From contig NC_063166.1 of NCBI RefSeq assembly GCF_023159225.1, positions 79,199,785 through 79,263,784 of the forward strand: DNA of 64,000 nt, in the 5' to 3' direction. The position numbers and the translations under genes were made by a program. Shown in pieces: positions 43,026 to 56,600 of the stretch. Position 1 is the stretch's first letter, and each line of letters starts with the position of its first letter. The DNA comes from Perognathus longimembris pacificus (Eukaryota > Chordata > Mammalia > Rodentia > Heteromyidae). The notes below the pieces were generated by a model. That model worked only from the letters and a program-made list of their open reading frames with translations. It ran no database searches and was not told where the DNA came from.

Positions 43026-43816
43026 GGAGGTCCCTCAAAACCTCTGCCATTGCCAAGTAGGCCTGAGCAGCTACCTCCTCCCCCCACCCCCATCTTGTTT
43101 CCCCCTGAGCGTGAATCACACAGGTACTTCGTATTCAGCCTGGCTTCCTTCCCATCCGAGCATCCACCCCCAAACAGCCAGGAAAAACCTCGACGTCTCC
43201 CACACAAGTCACAGGGACTCCTGGGGGAGGGGCGGGAGCTGCTCACCTTTGACCCTCAGGGGCAAAGGTGACTCCAGCGCCCCCAGAGGCTTCCCTCTCG
43301 GTCGGGGAGGACAGGGCTGGGGTGGCCCGGCCTGGGGGCTGCAGGGAATCCACACAAAAAGGGGGCCCCTGGGGCCAGGGGAAGGCGGGGTGCGGGCGGC
43401 ACGGAGCCCCGGCCCCGCGGCGCATGCGGGCGCCCAGCCTCCCGGTGTCGTCCGTCGCCAGGGACACGCTGGTCACCAACACAAACCGGAGGCCGGGAGC
43501 GGCTGCGGCGGAGAGGAGGGCTGCGGTCCGACCGGGCTCTGAGCGAGGCGAGGCGCGGGGGCCCGGCGGGCGGCCAGCGGTCCCCGGGCCTGCGTGGGGC
43601 CGCCTCCCTCCGCTCCCCGCGCCCGGGGCGGGGGGCAGGGACCCCACCACCCGCAGGGCGGCCGGGAAGCGCGCCGCGGCGGGGGCGCGCGGGGCGGGGG
43701 CGCGCGGCCCTCCCGAGCGGGCGTGCGACCCGCGCGCGCGGAGCTCGGGGAGCCTCGAGCCGGGCCGGGCCCCCGGCGCGCCGCGCGTGCGCAGAAAGCA
43801 CCCCAGGCCGAGCCTC

Positions 43817-43843
43817 TCTCTCTCTCTCTCGCTCTCTCTCCAG
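43817..43843. repeat. (CT)n run upstream of PARD6B
   Basis: CTCTCTCTCTCTCTCGCTCT within the CpG island. Confidence 0.9.
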
Positions 43844-44551
43844 GTGCGCTCGCGCTTCCGGCAGGCCTCACCGTACCGCCTTCCCGGGGCGGAACTCCCA
43901 GGCCGACGCATGCGCTCTTCCCCTCTCCTGCTGGGTCCCGAGAGAAGACCCACGGCTTCAGGTGATCCGCCCCTCCCTCTCAGCGCGAGACCAATCGCGT
44001 GCTCGTGGGCGTGGCCTACGCGCAAGAGGCCCGCCCACGCACCGCGCAAGGCGCGTGCGGATTGGTTGGCGCTGTGGGCGCAGGTGCGCGCTTCCTATTG
44101 GGTGTGGGCGGAGCGCGAGCGGCCCGGGCGGCTCGGGGGTTGCAGGTGAGCGCGCGCACGCGCCCAGGCGCTGGCCCGGCCTGGGTGCGCGCGGGCGCGG
44201 GCGCGCGGGCGCGCGGGCGGACGGGGTGGGGGGGCCGTGGCGGCCGAGAGCGAGGCTGCGGCGGCGCCTGTGGCCTCCGCTCCGCCCTCTCCACCCACCG
44301 CGGTCGCCGCCGCCCCCGGGGCCCCGAGAGTAGAAGGGAGCCGCGTCCCCGCCGGCCGCGCCGCCAGTCCAGCCTGACCGTCGGTCCCGCCGCAGGAGGA
44401 GCTGGCCGCGCGCAGCGCCGCGCCGACGCCCGGGCCGCGGCCGCCACTCTGCAGGTGCCGGTGACGAGGCGCCGGGCTCCGGCGCGCCCCGCGCCCGCGC
44501 CCCGCCGCGTTCCGGAGGGGCGACCCGGCCCGGCCCGGCCCCACGCTCAGC

Positions 44552-44617
44552 ATGAACCGCGGCCACCGGCACGGGGCGAGCAGCGGCTGCCTGGGCACCA
44601 TGGAGGTGAAGAGCAAG
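44552..44617 (+). CDS. PARD6B: PARD6B coding exon 1
   Basis: Twenty-two codons from the ATG to GAGCAAG|GTGCGAGG encode the start of the PB1 domain. The 5'UTR lies in the CpG island just upstream. A second in-frame Met (residue 17) is part of the conserved MEVKSK and is unlikely to be the start. Confidence 0.95.
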
Positions 44618-47600
44618 GTGCGAGGCCGCGCGGGGAGGCCGCGGGGCGCCGCCCGGGCCGGGCCGGGGGTGCCGGGAGGAACTTGCCGGGGAGGGCGGCG
44701 GGGGCGCCCGCGGGTGACCCGACCCCACCGGAGCGATCGACCGCCCTCCGGCTTCAGGGGCGGAGCCGGCGCCGAGCGCCCCCCGCGGGAGGCGGCCCGG
44801 GAAGGTTGGGGGGAGCTCCCTCCCTCCCCGCCCCCGCCGCCGGGAGCCTCGACGGCCGCGGGGCGCCACCCGAGCTCGGGGTGCTGCTGGAAGTTCGCTT
44901 TGCCTCCCTGCGGGGCTGCGCCCGGCTCCAACTTCGGGGTGCGCGCCGTCTCCCAGCGGAGCGCGCGCGCTCGGCTTCCCTTACCGTGGGGAGCCGCCGG
45001 AGGTCCGCCCGTCCCGCGGCGACTCCGGGGTGCTGCGGGGCTGGGAGCCGGGCCGCCCGGGGATCGGCTCTTCCGAAGCTGGTCGCGGCAGCGAGGAGCA
45101 CTTGCTGCGAGCTCCTCGGGGGTCGCACGGGGGGCCTGGGCCGGCCCAGCCCACTCCTCTCCTCCTCCGAGGAGGCTGCGGGACAGGCTTCTCCCGGTAC
45201 AGTGCCCGGACCTTCCAGAACACGAAGCAGAAGACACTGGCCGGGCCCTGGGAACGTTTAAGATAGAGTGGAGAAGGCCAGACCACATGGGAGGAGAAAT
45301 GTAAAATCGTATCAACTTCAGAAATAATGAGGCTCACTGATGAGGAGTTACCGGGAAGGTGCAGGACAGGACCAAGGAGTGACTGGAGTATCGCCTGGCA
45401 AGCTGCCGAGAGCCAGGGGGGGAAAAATAGTGTTATTGTCTAGGGTTGATAGCAAAGTTCTGCGTGTTTCTCTAAGAAGCACACCAGGGAAACCTACGTT
45501 CGTGTGTGTGATTGTGATTTAAGCACGTTTGAAGCATAAGAAGCAGAGTGTGGTGACACACACCTGTAAGCCTAGCACTCAGGAGGCCAGGGTAGGAGGA
45601 TTGAGAGACGGATGACCAGCTTGGGCTACCTAGCAAGAAAGATCTCCAAAGGAGAAAGAAAAAAGAAGCTTGTATATGAGGACGCATACTGATGGCAGAA
45701 ATGATTAATTCAAACGGAAATGTGTGTAGAGCAGCTTAAGATGTGCTCGCTCGCCCTGGGCCCTGGGCCCTGCCTGTGGGGCTCGGCTGCAGCTGACTAG
45801 GGGTAAAGGGGCTGAAAAGCTCAGGCTAGGGACCAGCAGTGACACCTTCTCCTGGGTTTGTGAGGGCTGAGGTAAGAAAAGAAAGAAGAGGGGGGATGTT
45901 GCATAATCCTAAAACTCCACCGTGTATGGTCTCCGTGTTTGGGGAGTGAGTCTTTAGTTTTTTATCATAGGAAAAAATGAGTAGAGTTCGTAGGTATACT
46001 GATAAGTAGGATCGTAGGAATTTGTCTCCAGTAGTGAGACGAGGAGAGGGAGCAGAGACTAGAAATTCAGGCTTTTTTTTTTTTTTTTGTCTTCCTCCTC
46101 TGCCTGCTGGTTTTTGAATGTTTTACATACTTAGGTCTAAGCTGCATGCTGTGGGTGACCTGGCACCCTGTCCTCGTAGTGAACCGTGTCTCCAGGCAAG
46201 CCGTCATTGGGAGCAGAGCTCACGTTAGGTAGAGCGTGTCCCGGCTGCGTACATCTGTGGCACCTTAGGTTGTGCATAGGTGTTGCGGATACATTATACC
46301 TTTGTTTTTTCGGTGCATTAAGGGACACATGTCATCTTTTCTTGACACAGGACGTAGCTATGTAGACCAGGCTGGCCTCTTCCCTGGTGACCTTCCTGCC
46401 TCGGCTCAGCCATGAGTCCCAAGATTGCAGGCAGGCCACGCCCCACCCAGCTTCATGTCTGTCATCTCAACTATTTGGGCATAAGTTCCTCTCCCGTTCC
46501 CAGGGAGCAAACCTAGGACTAAACCCGTGCCAAGCCGGTGCTCCACCGCCGACCAGTGCCCCCAGCCCAGGATTGTGAGAACGTTTCCTTTCTCCTGCTG
46601 TAGTGAGTCCAGTTTTGCCAAACTGATCATGGTTAGGAAGAGGTCTTAGCCCAGACCAGGCAATTTGTGGCTTCTCCTTTTGGGCTCTTCTTTTCTCTCC
46701 TGTTCTTTTGCATGGAAAACAGTAGTGTCAACTTGGTTATCTTTACCCAGTGGAGGTAGTACAGATAATAGAAATAATGGATAATGTAAATATAAGACTA
46801 GTTAAATTTGTGATACCAGCAATCATGTGACTTCGCTGGCGACTGATTTATCTTCCTAGTTGTTTCCCTAGCATTGGAAAAGTTCTCAATTAATCTGGTG
46901 CTGTCCTTTATCAACCTTGGGCCTAGGCTGGGGGACCAGGGAGTGGCTGAGCTCTTCTTGCCTGGCCTGTATGAGGCCTGGATTTGACCCCAGCACCATG
47001 AAAAGCATAAGTAACCTTGGGACATTCTTGAAGCCATAAACCTTCCCAACCATTATTCCTAGGAAGGCAGAATATTTCAGTTAGATTTGCCTTTCTAGAA
47101 TGTAGGCTGGCGGGGGGGGGGGGGTGATGCATTCTGTGTGTCCACCACTCAGAAGAGCAGGCAAGAAATTATAAGTGGTTCACACAGTGAACCATTACTG
47201 ATGGAGTCTTAACTTTTTCACGGTAATTTTGTCCGTGTGGTAAAAAAAATTCCCTACTTATTTTCTTGCAAGAAGCATCACTATTTCTCTTGGTCTCTCC
47301 TCTCCCTGCCGGCATTTGCAAAAGCACAGACACGTCTGTGAAGCTTGTTTCTGTGTGTGTGTGTGTGTGTGTGTGTATCTGTATCTCCCTTCTTCCCTCC
47401 TCTGTCTCTCTCCTCTCTGCTGGAACTCCGGGCCTGCTTTTTCGGCTCCCCTCCCCACCGGACGGGTGCTGATGGAATTGGAGCCACACCTCCATGTCCC
47501 TCTTTTTGGTGGCTAATGGGAGAGATGAGCGTGTCACAGACTTTCCTGTGGCAGCCGGCTTTGAACTTCAGTCCTCCAGGTCTCAGCCTCGTGTAGCTGG

Positions 47601-50600
47601 GGGCTCAGGCTTGAGCCTTGGGGCGCCTGGCCCCCTGGTGTGGTGTTCATGGGTGTTCACAGTGAGTGCCTGAGGTCGCTCGCTCGGGCAGCTGGTGGGG
47701 GAGGGGACGAGTGTGAGCCGGGACTGCAGTCAGAAACTCTTGGGAGGAGAAACTCTGACTGATAGCATCACGGGCTCGCTGATAGGAAGGGTGGGCCCCA
47801 GTCTTTATTGACTCCCAAACGAGAAGGTGTGACTAGACTTTCTGAGATCTTTCAGTGTGACTCACCTGACTTTCTTGACAAATGCCAGTGTTCATATTTC
47901 AGGAACGCGTCTCCAGAACTATTTTAACTATTTGTGTTTAGTGGATTTGTGCTCACTTCGATGCAAACTTGGGAGGGGGGAGGGGCGTCGGGCCAGTGAA
48001 GTTCCAGCCGCCTTGGTGCCAGCCGAGAGCTGGGGACCGCGGTGGAGGGAGGGGAAAGCGAGTCCGCAGATCAGTGCGCAGTCTGCCTGGGCACGGAGGC
48101 GTCTCCATGCGGCTTCACGCTGCTCCCGGCTCTTCGTGTTACCTGCTGTTCCTTGGGACTTAGGGGAAAAACAGGATCCGTAGTCAGCCCGTTGGGAAAA
48201 CATTGGCTTAAAAAGTTTTGCAGTTCTGGAGGATCAAACCCAGGATCTTACGCCTGCTGTGGGGTGCTCCACGTGAGCTATACCCTAGGCCTAAAAACGG
48301 GTTTATCTCGGCAGTTTTGAGGGCCTTGTGAACTCGGGCCTTGAGCTTGTTAGTTTGGTGCTTGACTGCTTGAGCCATCACTACAGCCCTGCTTTTTTTG
48401 TCAGTCCTGGGGCTTGAACTCAGAACCTGGGTGCTGCCCTGAGCTTTTTTGCTCAAGGCTAGCACTCTGCCACTTGGAGCCACAGGGCCACTTCTAGTTT
48501 GCTGGTGGTTAATTGGAGAAAAGAGTCTCACAGACTTTCCTGCCCTGGCTATCTTTGAGTTGCGATCTTCAGAGCTTAGCCTCCTGAGCAGCTCTGATTA
48601 CGTGAGCCACTGGTACTGGGCTGAGCCCTGCTTTTTGTTATGTGGGTTTGTTTTTTAACTGTAACGAATGGACTTTTCTGTCCAGGCTGGTCTCGAACCT
48701 AGGTTCTCTAGATCTCAGCTTTCTGGGTAGCTAGTATTACAAGCACGAGCCACTGGTTCTGGACGAAAAACAACAACAGTAGCAAAAGTGTTTTGTTTTG
48801 CTTGTGTGTTGTGACAGCCCAGGGCCTAGAACATGGTAGGCCAGGCTCTGCCCCTACCTGCACCCCGGCCTCTCGGGCGCTGGTCTTCACGGTGATCCCT
48901 AGGGGCAGTCAAAGTGACCCATGGTTTCCCAGACTTACTTGAAGGAGGCTGCTTAATAAATCTTCTTAAGTTTCCAAACCCAGTGGAGGAAATACCAGGC
49001 CAGTCCCACAGTTCTCACTGGGGCTGAAGGAGAGCCACTTCCTGGATCTGCCTGGAAGAGCAGAGGTGTGGGGTGGGCTGGAGACTGGCCAGTGACCGTC
49101 ACTGGCCCTGGGCTGCCTCCCTGGCGGCGGGGTTCCTGCCGCCTCCCTGAGGTGATTATTCTCTTCACCCACTAATTGGGGAGCTTATGAAGCAGAGCTG
49201 AGCCTTCTGGTCTCTGGGGCCTCGTCCTGGGCCAAGCACATAAACACTTTCTGTGTGTGTGTATGGCGGTTGTGGGGCTTGAACTTAGGGCCCGAGTGCC
49301 GCCCCTGAGCCTCCTTGTGCCCAAGGCTAGCACTCTACCACTTGAACCACAGCGCCACTTCTGGGTTTTTGAGTGGTTCATTGGCGATAAGAGTCTCATG
49401 GGGATTTGTCTGCCTGTGGTCGCCTTCAAACCTCGATCTTCAGACGTCAGCCCCCTGAGTAGCTAGGATGACAGGCGCGAGCCGCCAGCGCCCGGCTCTG
49501 CGTTTACTTCATGAGTTTCAGGAGAGTTGTATGTAGCACACGTATGCACCGCGTATTTAAGTGCTTGTTTCCTATTTCCCCGGGGGAAGACTGCTGAGCC
49601 ACCCGGCCTAGTCGGCTCTGGATACCTGCCGTGGTTCCTGCCACACCCCATGGGAACATGGGGGAGAGGTGGACACGCTTAGGCCAGTGTCAGACTAAAG
49701 ATCTGGACATGGCGTGTCTGGTCCACCAACCACCATAGTGAGGAGAACATGGCTGTCAGCTGAGTCCCTGCAGGACAGCTTCCCGAGAGACCTGGGCTGG
49801 GCCGGGGGTGGGGGTGAGGGGTGGGGGTGGGGGAGGGGGGAGCCCAGCCTGCATCTTTGTGTAGACGCCCCAGCGGGAGGCACAATCTCACGCCACGCTG
49901 CTTTTTCCTCGCTGCCGGTAGACTTTCTCCTTTTCCTCTGGAGTTTTTCCGATGGTCTCACTCCCTTGCCCCGGCTGACCTTGAACGCTCAGCCTCAGCA
50001 GCTGGGATTGCGGGCGGGCGGGTTCCACGGTGCCCGCCTTGGTTTTGGTTTGCTGTGCGACCTCCTTGGGTCCCCGAGTGACTTCCTGTGCCGCTCGCGT
50101 TTGTAGTTCGGAGCTGAGTTCCGGCGCTTCTCCCTGGAGCGGTCAAAGCCCGGGCGGTTCGAGGAGTTTTACGGGCTGCTGCAGCACGTGCACAAGATCC
50201 CCAACGTCGAGGTCCTGGTGGGCTACGCGGACATCCACGGAGACCTGCTGCCCATCAACAATGACGACAACTACCACAAGGCCGTGTCCACAGCCAACCC
50301 GCTGCTCCGGATCTTCATCCAGAAGAAGGGTGAGTGCGGCCGGGGGACCCTGACCGCGGGGGGATTTTTGGAAGCTTTAGGACCCTTGGACTTGGTTGGG
50401 AACCTGCTGGACGTGTGCTCTGCCTAAGTCTCTCTGTGTTAACAAGTGACTGAGAACACCCGTGACGTTAGTGTAGTGGCGTTTGTCTGCAATGTGTGGA
50501 GGTTTGGCTTGGGTTTTGTTCTTGCCGTCCTGGAGTTTGAACTGAGGGCCTTGTGCTCGCTCCGCTGGCACTCTACCACCTGAGCCATACCGCCAGCCTC

Positions 50601-53600
50601 AGAATGTTTTCTTTGTGTGTGTTTGTACTAGGTCTTGAACTCAGGGCCTTGGGCTCTTTTCTTGGCCTTTTTCACTCGTGGCTGGTGTTGTACCATGTGA
50701 GCCACTGCTCTAGTCCTTAAAAGTTTTTCTTAAACTGCAACTATCTGAACTCAGGGCTTTGAACCTGCTTGGCTAGGTGTTCTTCCCGCCTAGCCACACC
50801 TCCAGCCCTGATGTTTACCTGTTACTTTGGGGATAAGGACGGTCTTACTGCTTTTCCAGGTGTGAGCCACCCGCAGTAGGCTTCCTGTGTGCCAAAGGTG
50901 ACAGGTGAGTCACCACCATGTCCAGCTCTTCCTTGACAAGGGAGTCTTGAACTCTTCTACCTAGACTGGCCTCAAACCACAATCCTTCCAATCTCAAGTT
51001 GCTACGATTACAGAAGTGAGCCACGACATCTTCTTTCTGATGTTTTTGTTTTTTTGCCAGTCCTGGGCCTTGAACTCAGGGCCTGAGCACTGTCCTTGGC
51101 TTCTTTTTGCTCAAGGCTAGCACTCTGCCACTTGAGCCACAGCGCCACTTCTGGCCGTTTTCTATATATTGTGGTGCTGGGGAATCGAACCCAGGGCTTT
51201 GTATATACGAGGCAAGCATTCTTGCTACTAGGCCATATTCCCAGCTCCTTCTTTCTGATTTTTGAGACAGGGTCTTGCTGTGTATAATGTAGCTCAGGGT
51301 GACCTCAAATTTGTAGTTTTCCTTCCTCAGTCCCACTAGTTCTGGGATTATAGGTGTGCATCTCAACACTTTGTACTTCAGTTTTCTCTTTAGAATGTCT
51401 TCTTGTGCCAGGGGCTGGTGGCTCACACCTGTAATCTAGCTATTCAGGAGGCCGAGATCTGAGGATTATCGTTGGAAGCTAGTTGGGGCAGGAAATGTAG
51501 TGAGACTCTTATCTCCAATTAACCACCAGAAAGCCAGAATGGAGCTGTGGCTGAAGTGGTAAAAGCAAGATAGTCCTGAGCAGAAAAGCTCAAGGAGGGC
51601 AGCACCCGGGCACTGAGTTCAAGCACACCCCCACCCCCACTCCCCCAGAAAACGATTTCTTTTTGGTGTTGTGACATAATCTCTTCAATTTTTTAAGTCA
51701 CCCTTTGAATATTTTTATTGTTTTGAAGTATATCTGAGCTGGGTGTGTTGGTACTTATCCTTATCCCATTAGCTAGAAGTTTGAGGCAAGGGGCCTAAGC
51801 TACATAGTGAGGCTTTTTCTAAAACATACACACGCACGCGCACACGCACACATGCACACATACGCATATAGTACATTTATGCATAGGCAGGTGTTTTGTT
51901 TTCAATTAATGGAATGAGCAGTACAATTCATAGCCCTTAGATTTGATTTAGAAATCAAGACAAGTGCTAAAATTGCTCAGGCCTGTCATCCTAGCTCCTC
52001 GGGAGGCTGAAATTTGGAGGATGGAGGTGTGAAGCCAGCCTGGGAATAAAAGCCCATGAGACTCCGTCTCCACTTAATCAGCAGAAAGCTGGAGGCATGA
52101 CAGAGTACCAACCACGAGCAAGAAAGCCAAGCGAGAACATGAAGCCCTCAGTTCAAATCCCTATGCCATCCAAAAAATAGAAAGAAAGCCCGGTGCTAGT
52201 GGCTCATGCCTGCAATCCTAGCTACTCAGGAGATCTGAAGATCGTGGTTCGAAGCCAGGAAAAGTTTCTTATCCAATTAACTACAGTCAAAGCTGGAAGT
52301 AGATCGTGGCTCAAGTGGTAGAGTGCTAGCCTTGATTAAAAAAAAAAAAAAAGCCCAGGGACAGTGCTCAGGCCCTGAGTCCAATGCCCAGGACTGGCAA
52401 AGATAAACGTAAATACTAATAAAAACAAAAGATGGAACACCAGTGTGACCAGCAAAGTGTGAAAGTACGTTTGCGGTCTCGCTGGTTCTGTGAGGGCTTT
52501 GCGTGGCCGCCAGGGCCTGCCCTGCGTGCGTGGCCGTCAGCCCCGCCTCCCCTCCCGTGTCCCGCGTGCCCACGGCTGGCATTCTGTCCCCGGACTGGCA
52601 AGCTTGCTGCTGTCTGGCACGGGCCTGCCTTTGCTTCCCCGGACAGCATTCCTCTCCTGCTGTGTCAGGGCGGCCGCCTTGCTGTGCCCAGCCAACGGGG
52701 GTGGGGGTGGGAGCAGGGGCCTCCCACCCCTCCCAGGCCCACGTGACCTGCCTCACCCCCATCCTGTCCACCCCCGCCCGCCCGGTGTCTAGATCAGGAC
52801 ACCCTCCTAGCGTGCGGGAGTCATGTTCATACTTTCTTTCCTCTCAAACAAAGCCGATTTTATGCAAACCTTTACTGAAACAAGTAGAAAGCGTGGCATT
52901 AAGGGTAGCTGCACTTCATCGCCCAAACAGTGATTTAAAAAACCCCAAAGGATTTTAAAGCCACGTAATCTTTTAAAATCTGCTGTTCCACGGAGCGAAG
53001 TTTCTTTGCGCGCACGCTCGTGATTGGATGTGTAAAGCACTCCGTAGCGCGGACTCCAAGATGGAGTTACTGCGGTGCTTGGGAAGCCGCACCGCCTCGC
53101 GCCTCCTACAATCCTAGGCGGAGAGCGAAGGGTCCGGAAGGTTCAAAGCCAGGTCAGGCAGATAAACAAAAGAAACTCTTATCGCCTATTAACCAACAAA
53201 AGGTGGGAATTGGAGCAGTGGCTCTGGTGGCAGAGCTCTGGCCTTGAGTGGAAGAGCTGAGAGACGGCACCCCGGATCTGAGTTCAAGCCCGAGTGCCAG
53301 CAAAATGGAGCAAGAGAATGTTTAATAACAGTGAGTTATTATTAAGCGGTTGTTCACAGGTGTTACAATTCCATAAATCATAGGCTCTGAGTACAGTGTT
53401 GCTTGGTCAATCTTACCTCTTCCGCTATTGAAACAATTTATTGCTAGGGGAAAAACGCAGGGGAAAAACCCTGTGACCTGTGTCTTAGGTTATAATCTCA
53501 GAAGTAAAACCCAAAAGGTTTTGCATGACGGGTCCCCCTTCGCCCCTCCTTCTGGCTCTTCCCGGAGCCCTGGGGCTGTCCTGGTTGACTGGGGAGAAGG

Positions 53601-56600
53601 ATGAGAGGGTCACAGAGCCCCCCCCCCCTTTCTGGCTTAGGTTGCAACTGAGCACTAAGCGCTAGTGAAAATAGAAATCCTTCCAAGTTGTACCTTCGAG
53701 ACAACCACGCTGCTCCCGGAGGTTTGGGGCTGAGCCAGGCACTGTGTGCTTTTCCAGCTTTGTGCCAGACGACTTCCAGGTCCACATCCTGGTGGTGACA
53801 CCCCCCCCCCCCCCAAGATCCAATCAGGATCCACACCCCAGTTCCTCTGAGCTGGTCCTGGGGCTTGAACTCAGGGCCTGGATGATGTCCCTGGACTTCT
53901 TTGGCTTAAGTCTAGCACTCTAGCACTTGAGCCACCGCACCGTTTCCCGCTGTTCTCTGTAAATGGGACAGATATGTTTTCATCTTGGGTTTATTCGGAG
54001 AAGCGAGGAGAAACACTAGAAGGTTAAGCTTGGGCCCACTCGGGATCTTGAATAAGGAATTGTGGAGTCGCATCTCAGGTGTGACACGGGTGTAAACCGG
54101 ATGTCATAGGCCCTTATCATGCCTGCTCTCGGCCCTCCCAGGCCTGCTAGAACAGTGCTCTAATTACCCTCCTGTCCCCCGCCACATTCCTGCAGAGCCT
54201 CCGTCCTGTCCTTTTCCAGCTCGCCAGGGGTGTGGGGAGATGCTCAGGGGTGGAAAAACCAGATGAGATTCCCGCCTCTCTCCAGATCCCTGCTTTTCCT
54301 CCCCGCCTGGGGACCTTGTCACACTTTCCAGGAGGCCTGCTGTCTGCTTTTCGTCCCTCCATTGGACTTTCCTGTGGGTGGCTCCCTGAGCCTGGAACCT
54401 TCCTCGCCCCCCTGGTTCCTCACATTCCCAGAAAAGCCCTTTGTCCCCCCACCACAAGCCAGGCCGGGCCCCCTCGGCCCCTGCACCGCAGCTGCCGGCC
54501 TTCCTCGTGAGTTGCTTATTTGATTGCCACTTGCTGCGTCCTCACCGGGCAGCACCCGGAGCGCAGGGCCTGGTCGGGCACAGCGGGCTTAATATTTGGT
54601 GATTGATTTTTCTGTATGGGAAATGAAGAGTCCGCAAAATCTGACTGTTGCTTATGGTGACGTTCAGCCCTCTCAAGGATTGCCACGCCTCGCGCTGGAT
54701 TAGAATGGGGTCAGTGAACGCGGGCTGCTGGCTGGTCTTGTTGCGTTTCTTGGGGAACACAGCCCCGATGACTCCTTTGTGTGTTGCTTATGGCCGCTTG
54801 TGCGAGAGGAACCCAGTGGCTCCCAGTGCCTAAAACACAGGCTGTTTGGCTTGTTTTGTTTTTACATCGAGGCTTGGCTATGGGGCTCACGCAGGCCTCA
54901 TACTCCTGTGCTGGGATTACAGGCGTGCCCAGCACTGCACGACTTGATGGGCCAGGATCAGGACTTTTTTTATCCTTTGATAGTAGGATTTGAACTCAGG
55001 GCCTGGGCTCTGTCCCTGAGTTCTTTTGCTCAAGGCTGGCACTCTACCACTTTGAGCCACAGCTCCACTCCTAGCCTTCTGGTGGTTAACTGGAGATGAG
55101 AGTCTCATGGACTTTCCTACCCAGGCTGGCTTTGATCCACCATCCTCAGATCTCAGCCTCCTCAGCAATCAGAACATTTTAAACAGTTGTTTCTTTTTTC
55201 CTGCCTCCCTCTCAACTTCACATGGAGTGCAGACTGCAAAAAATTTTCTTGCAGGCCCTATGGAGCATTTCCCTGGGGCTGTGTTTTGTTTCTGTGTGAG
55301 GAGAGTGCTTTCCTTCACTGTGGGTGTGGTGTGTGGTGTGTGTGCGTGTGTGTGTGCACGCGCGCGTGTGTGGGTCCTGGGTCTTGAATCCCAGGGTCTG
55401 GGCACTGTCCCTGAGCTTTTTATTTGCTCAAGGCTGTTGCTCTGCTACTTGAGCCACTACTCCCCCTCCCCCCCCCGCTTTTCTGAGGGGGTGGGGGTTG
55501 GTGGTTGATTGAGATAAGGGTCTCGTGGGCTTTCCTGCCCTGGCTGGCGTTTGAATCCCGATCCTCAGATCTCAGCCTCCCGGATGGCTAGGGTGCCAGG
55601 CGTGCGCCTCCAGCCCCTGCTCTCATCTCTGGGCGCGTGTGCTGCTCGCGGTGGCGGGGGGCCCTCTGCCCCGCGCACCGGCGTGGCGGGCGGGAGAGGC
55701 AGGCCGAGGCGGTCACGTGGAGGAGGCCGAAGCGCTGGAGCCCGGGTGGCGTGGGGGATGAGGGAGGCCGTGGTGGATCTCTGTTCGGAGCCGGAGCTGC
55801 GGGGCCGGGGCGGGAGGCGCTGCCGTGTCCGGGCTGTGGAGGAATCCTGGGCGGAAGGCGTGAGTCAGGAGGGGACTTTTCCCACCTGAGTCAGGAGGGC
55901 TGGGGTCCCCGCCGCGGGACGCCCGTGCCGGCCGCGGACATTCACCTTTACACCCCACGCCGACGCCCTGCGCCCTGGCGCCCCGCCAGCACGGCCCTTT
56001 CCCAGTGGCTGGAAACTGATTAGCTAGATGGGCGCACAAAGCTGCCTTTGTCCCGGGCGCGTCGCTTCTGAGAACCCGCGGCCAGCGCTCACACGGAGCG
56101 TGGGTGCCATGCCAAACTATGCAGATTTGGAGCTTTTCGGTCGGGTTTCCCATGGGGAGAGGCGTGGGCAGCCGGTGCGAAGCGGGTCCCAGTGCGTCAG
56201 GGCTGGAATTCCCCTCGTACAGCACCTTGTGTGGGGTGTGTGTGTGTGTGTGTACATGCATGCACACATGCATTTGCATGCCAGTGCTAGGGCTTGAACT
56301 CAGAGCTTTGCACTCTTGGCTTTTTGTGCTCAACGCTGGCACCCTGCCACTCCCTCTTGTATGTTCCACTAGACCGCATGACAGTGTCATTGTCCCTTAT
56401 TACACACAGTGAAGGGAAAGTTGAAAACCGTACACTCCTCCCATTATGGGAAATGAAAGCTACCCCGGCGAAGGGCAGGAGTGCCGGGCTCATCTGCAGA
56501 AGACCCAGACCCTAAGCATTTGGCATCTACCCCATCCACTGGCTGCCAGCTTTCTGTTCCTTTTTTGTGGTGGTCCTGCGGCTTGAACTCAGGACCTGAC

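Larger units (their letters stand above)
24500..43380. other. Intergenic region between the RIPOR3 and PARD6B promoters
   Basis: About 19 kb without a recognisable gene. It is a mosaic of SINEs, microsatellites, MIR remnants and unique sequence. Stretches with nothing recognised include 25290-25990, 26790-28050, 30950-31480, 31575-32220, 33000-33660, 34700-35240, 36200-36400, 36480-37300, 37640-38230 and 41320-42050. Confidence 0.7.
43380..45130 (+). promoter_or_regulatory. PARD6B: CpG-island promoter of PARD6B
   Basis: A CpG-dense island surrounds the PARD6B ATG exon. Upstream it contains CCAAT at 43991-43995, inverted CCAAT (ATTGG) at 44061-44065 and 44097-44101, GC boxes (GGGCGG, GGGCGTGG), and an NRF1-like GCATGCGC at about 43906. 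No TATA box is seen. The combination of repeated NF-Y sites, Sp1 sites and NRF1 is typical of broadly expressed genes. Confidence 0.8.
44618..50106 (+). other. PARD6B: PARD6B intron 1
   Basis: A 5.5-kb intron. The first 500 bases are still CpG-island; the rest holds SINEs and a (GT)n run. Unique, relatively AT-rich stretches at 45660-46330, 46575-46920, 47010-47340 and 47640-48200 show no recognisable element. Confidence 0.9.
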
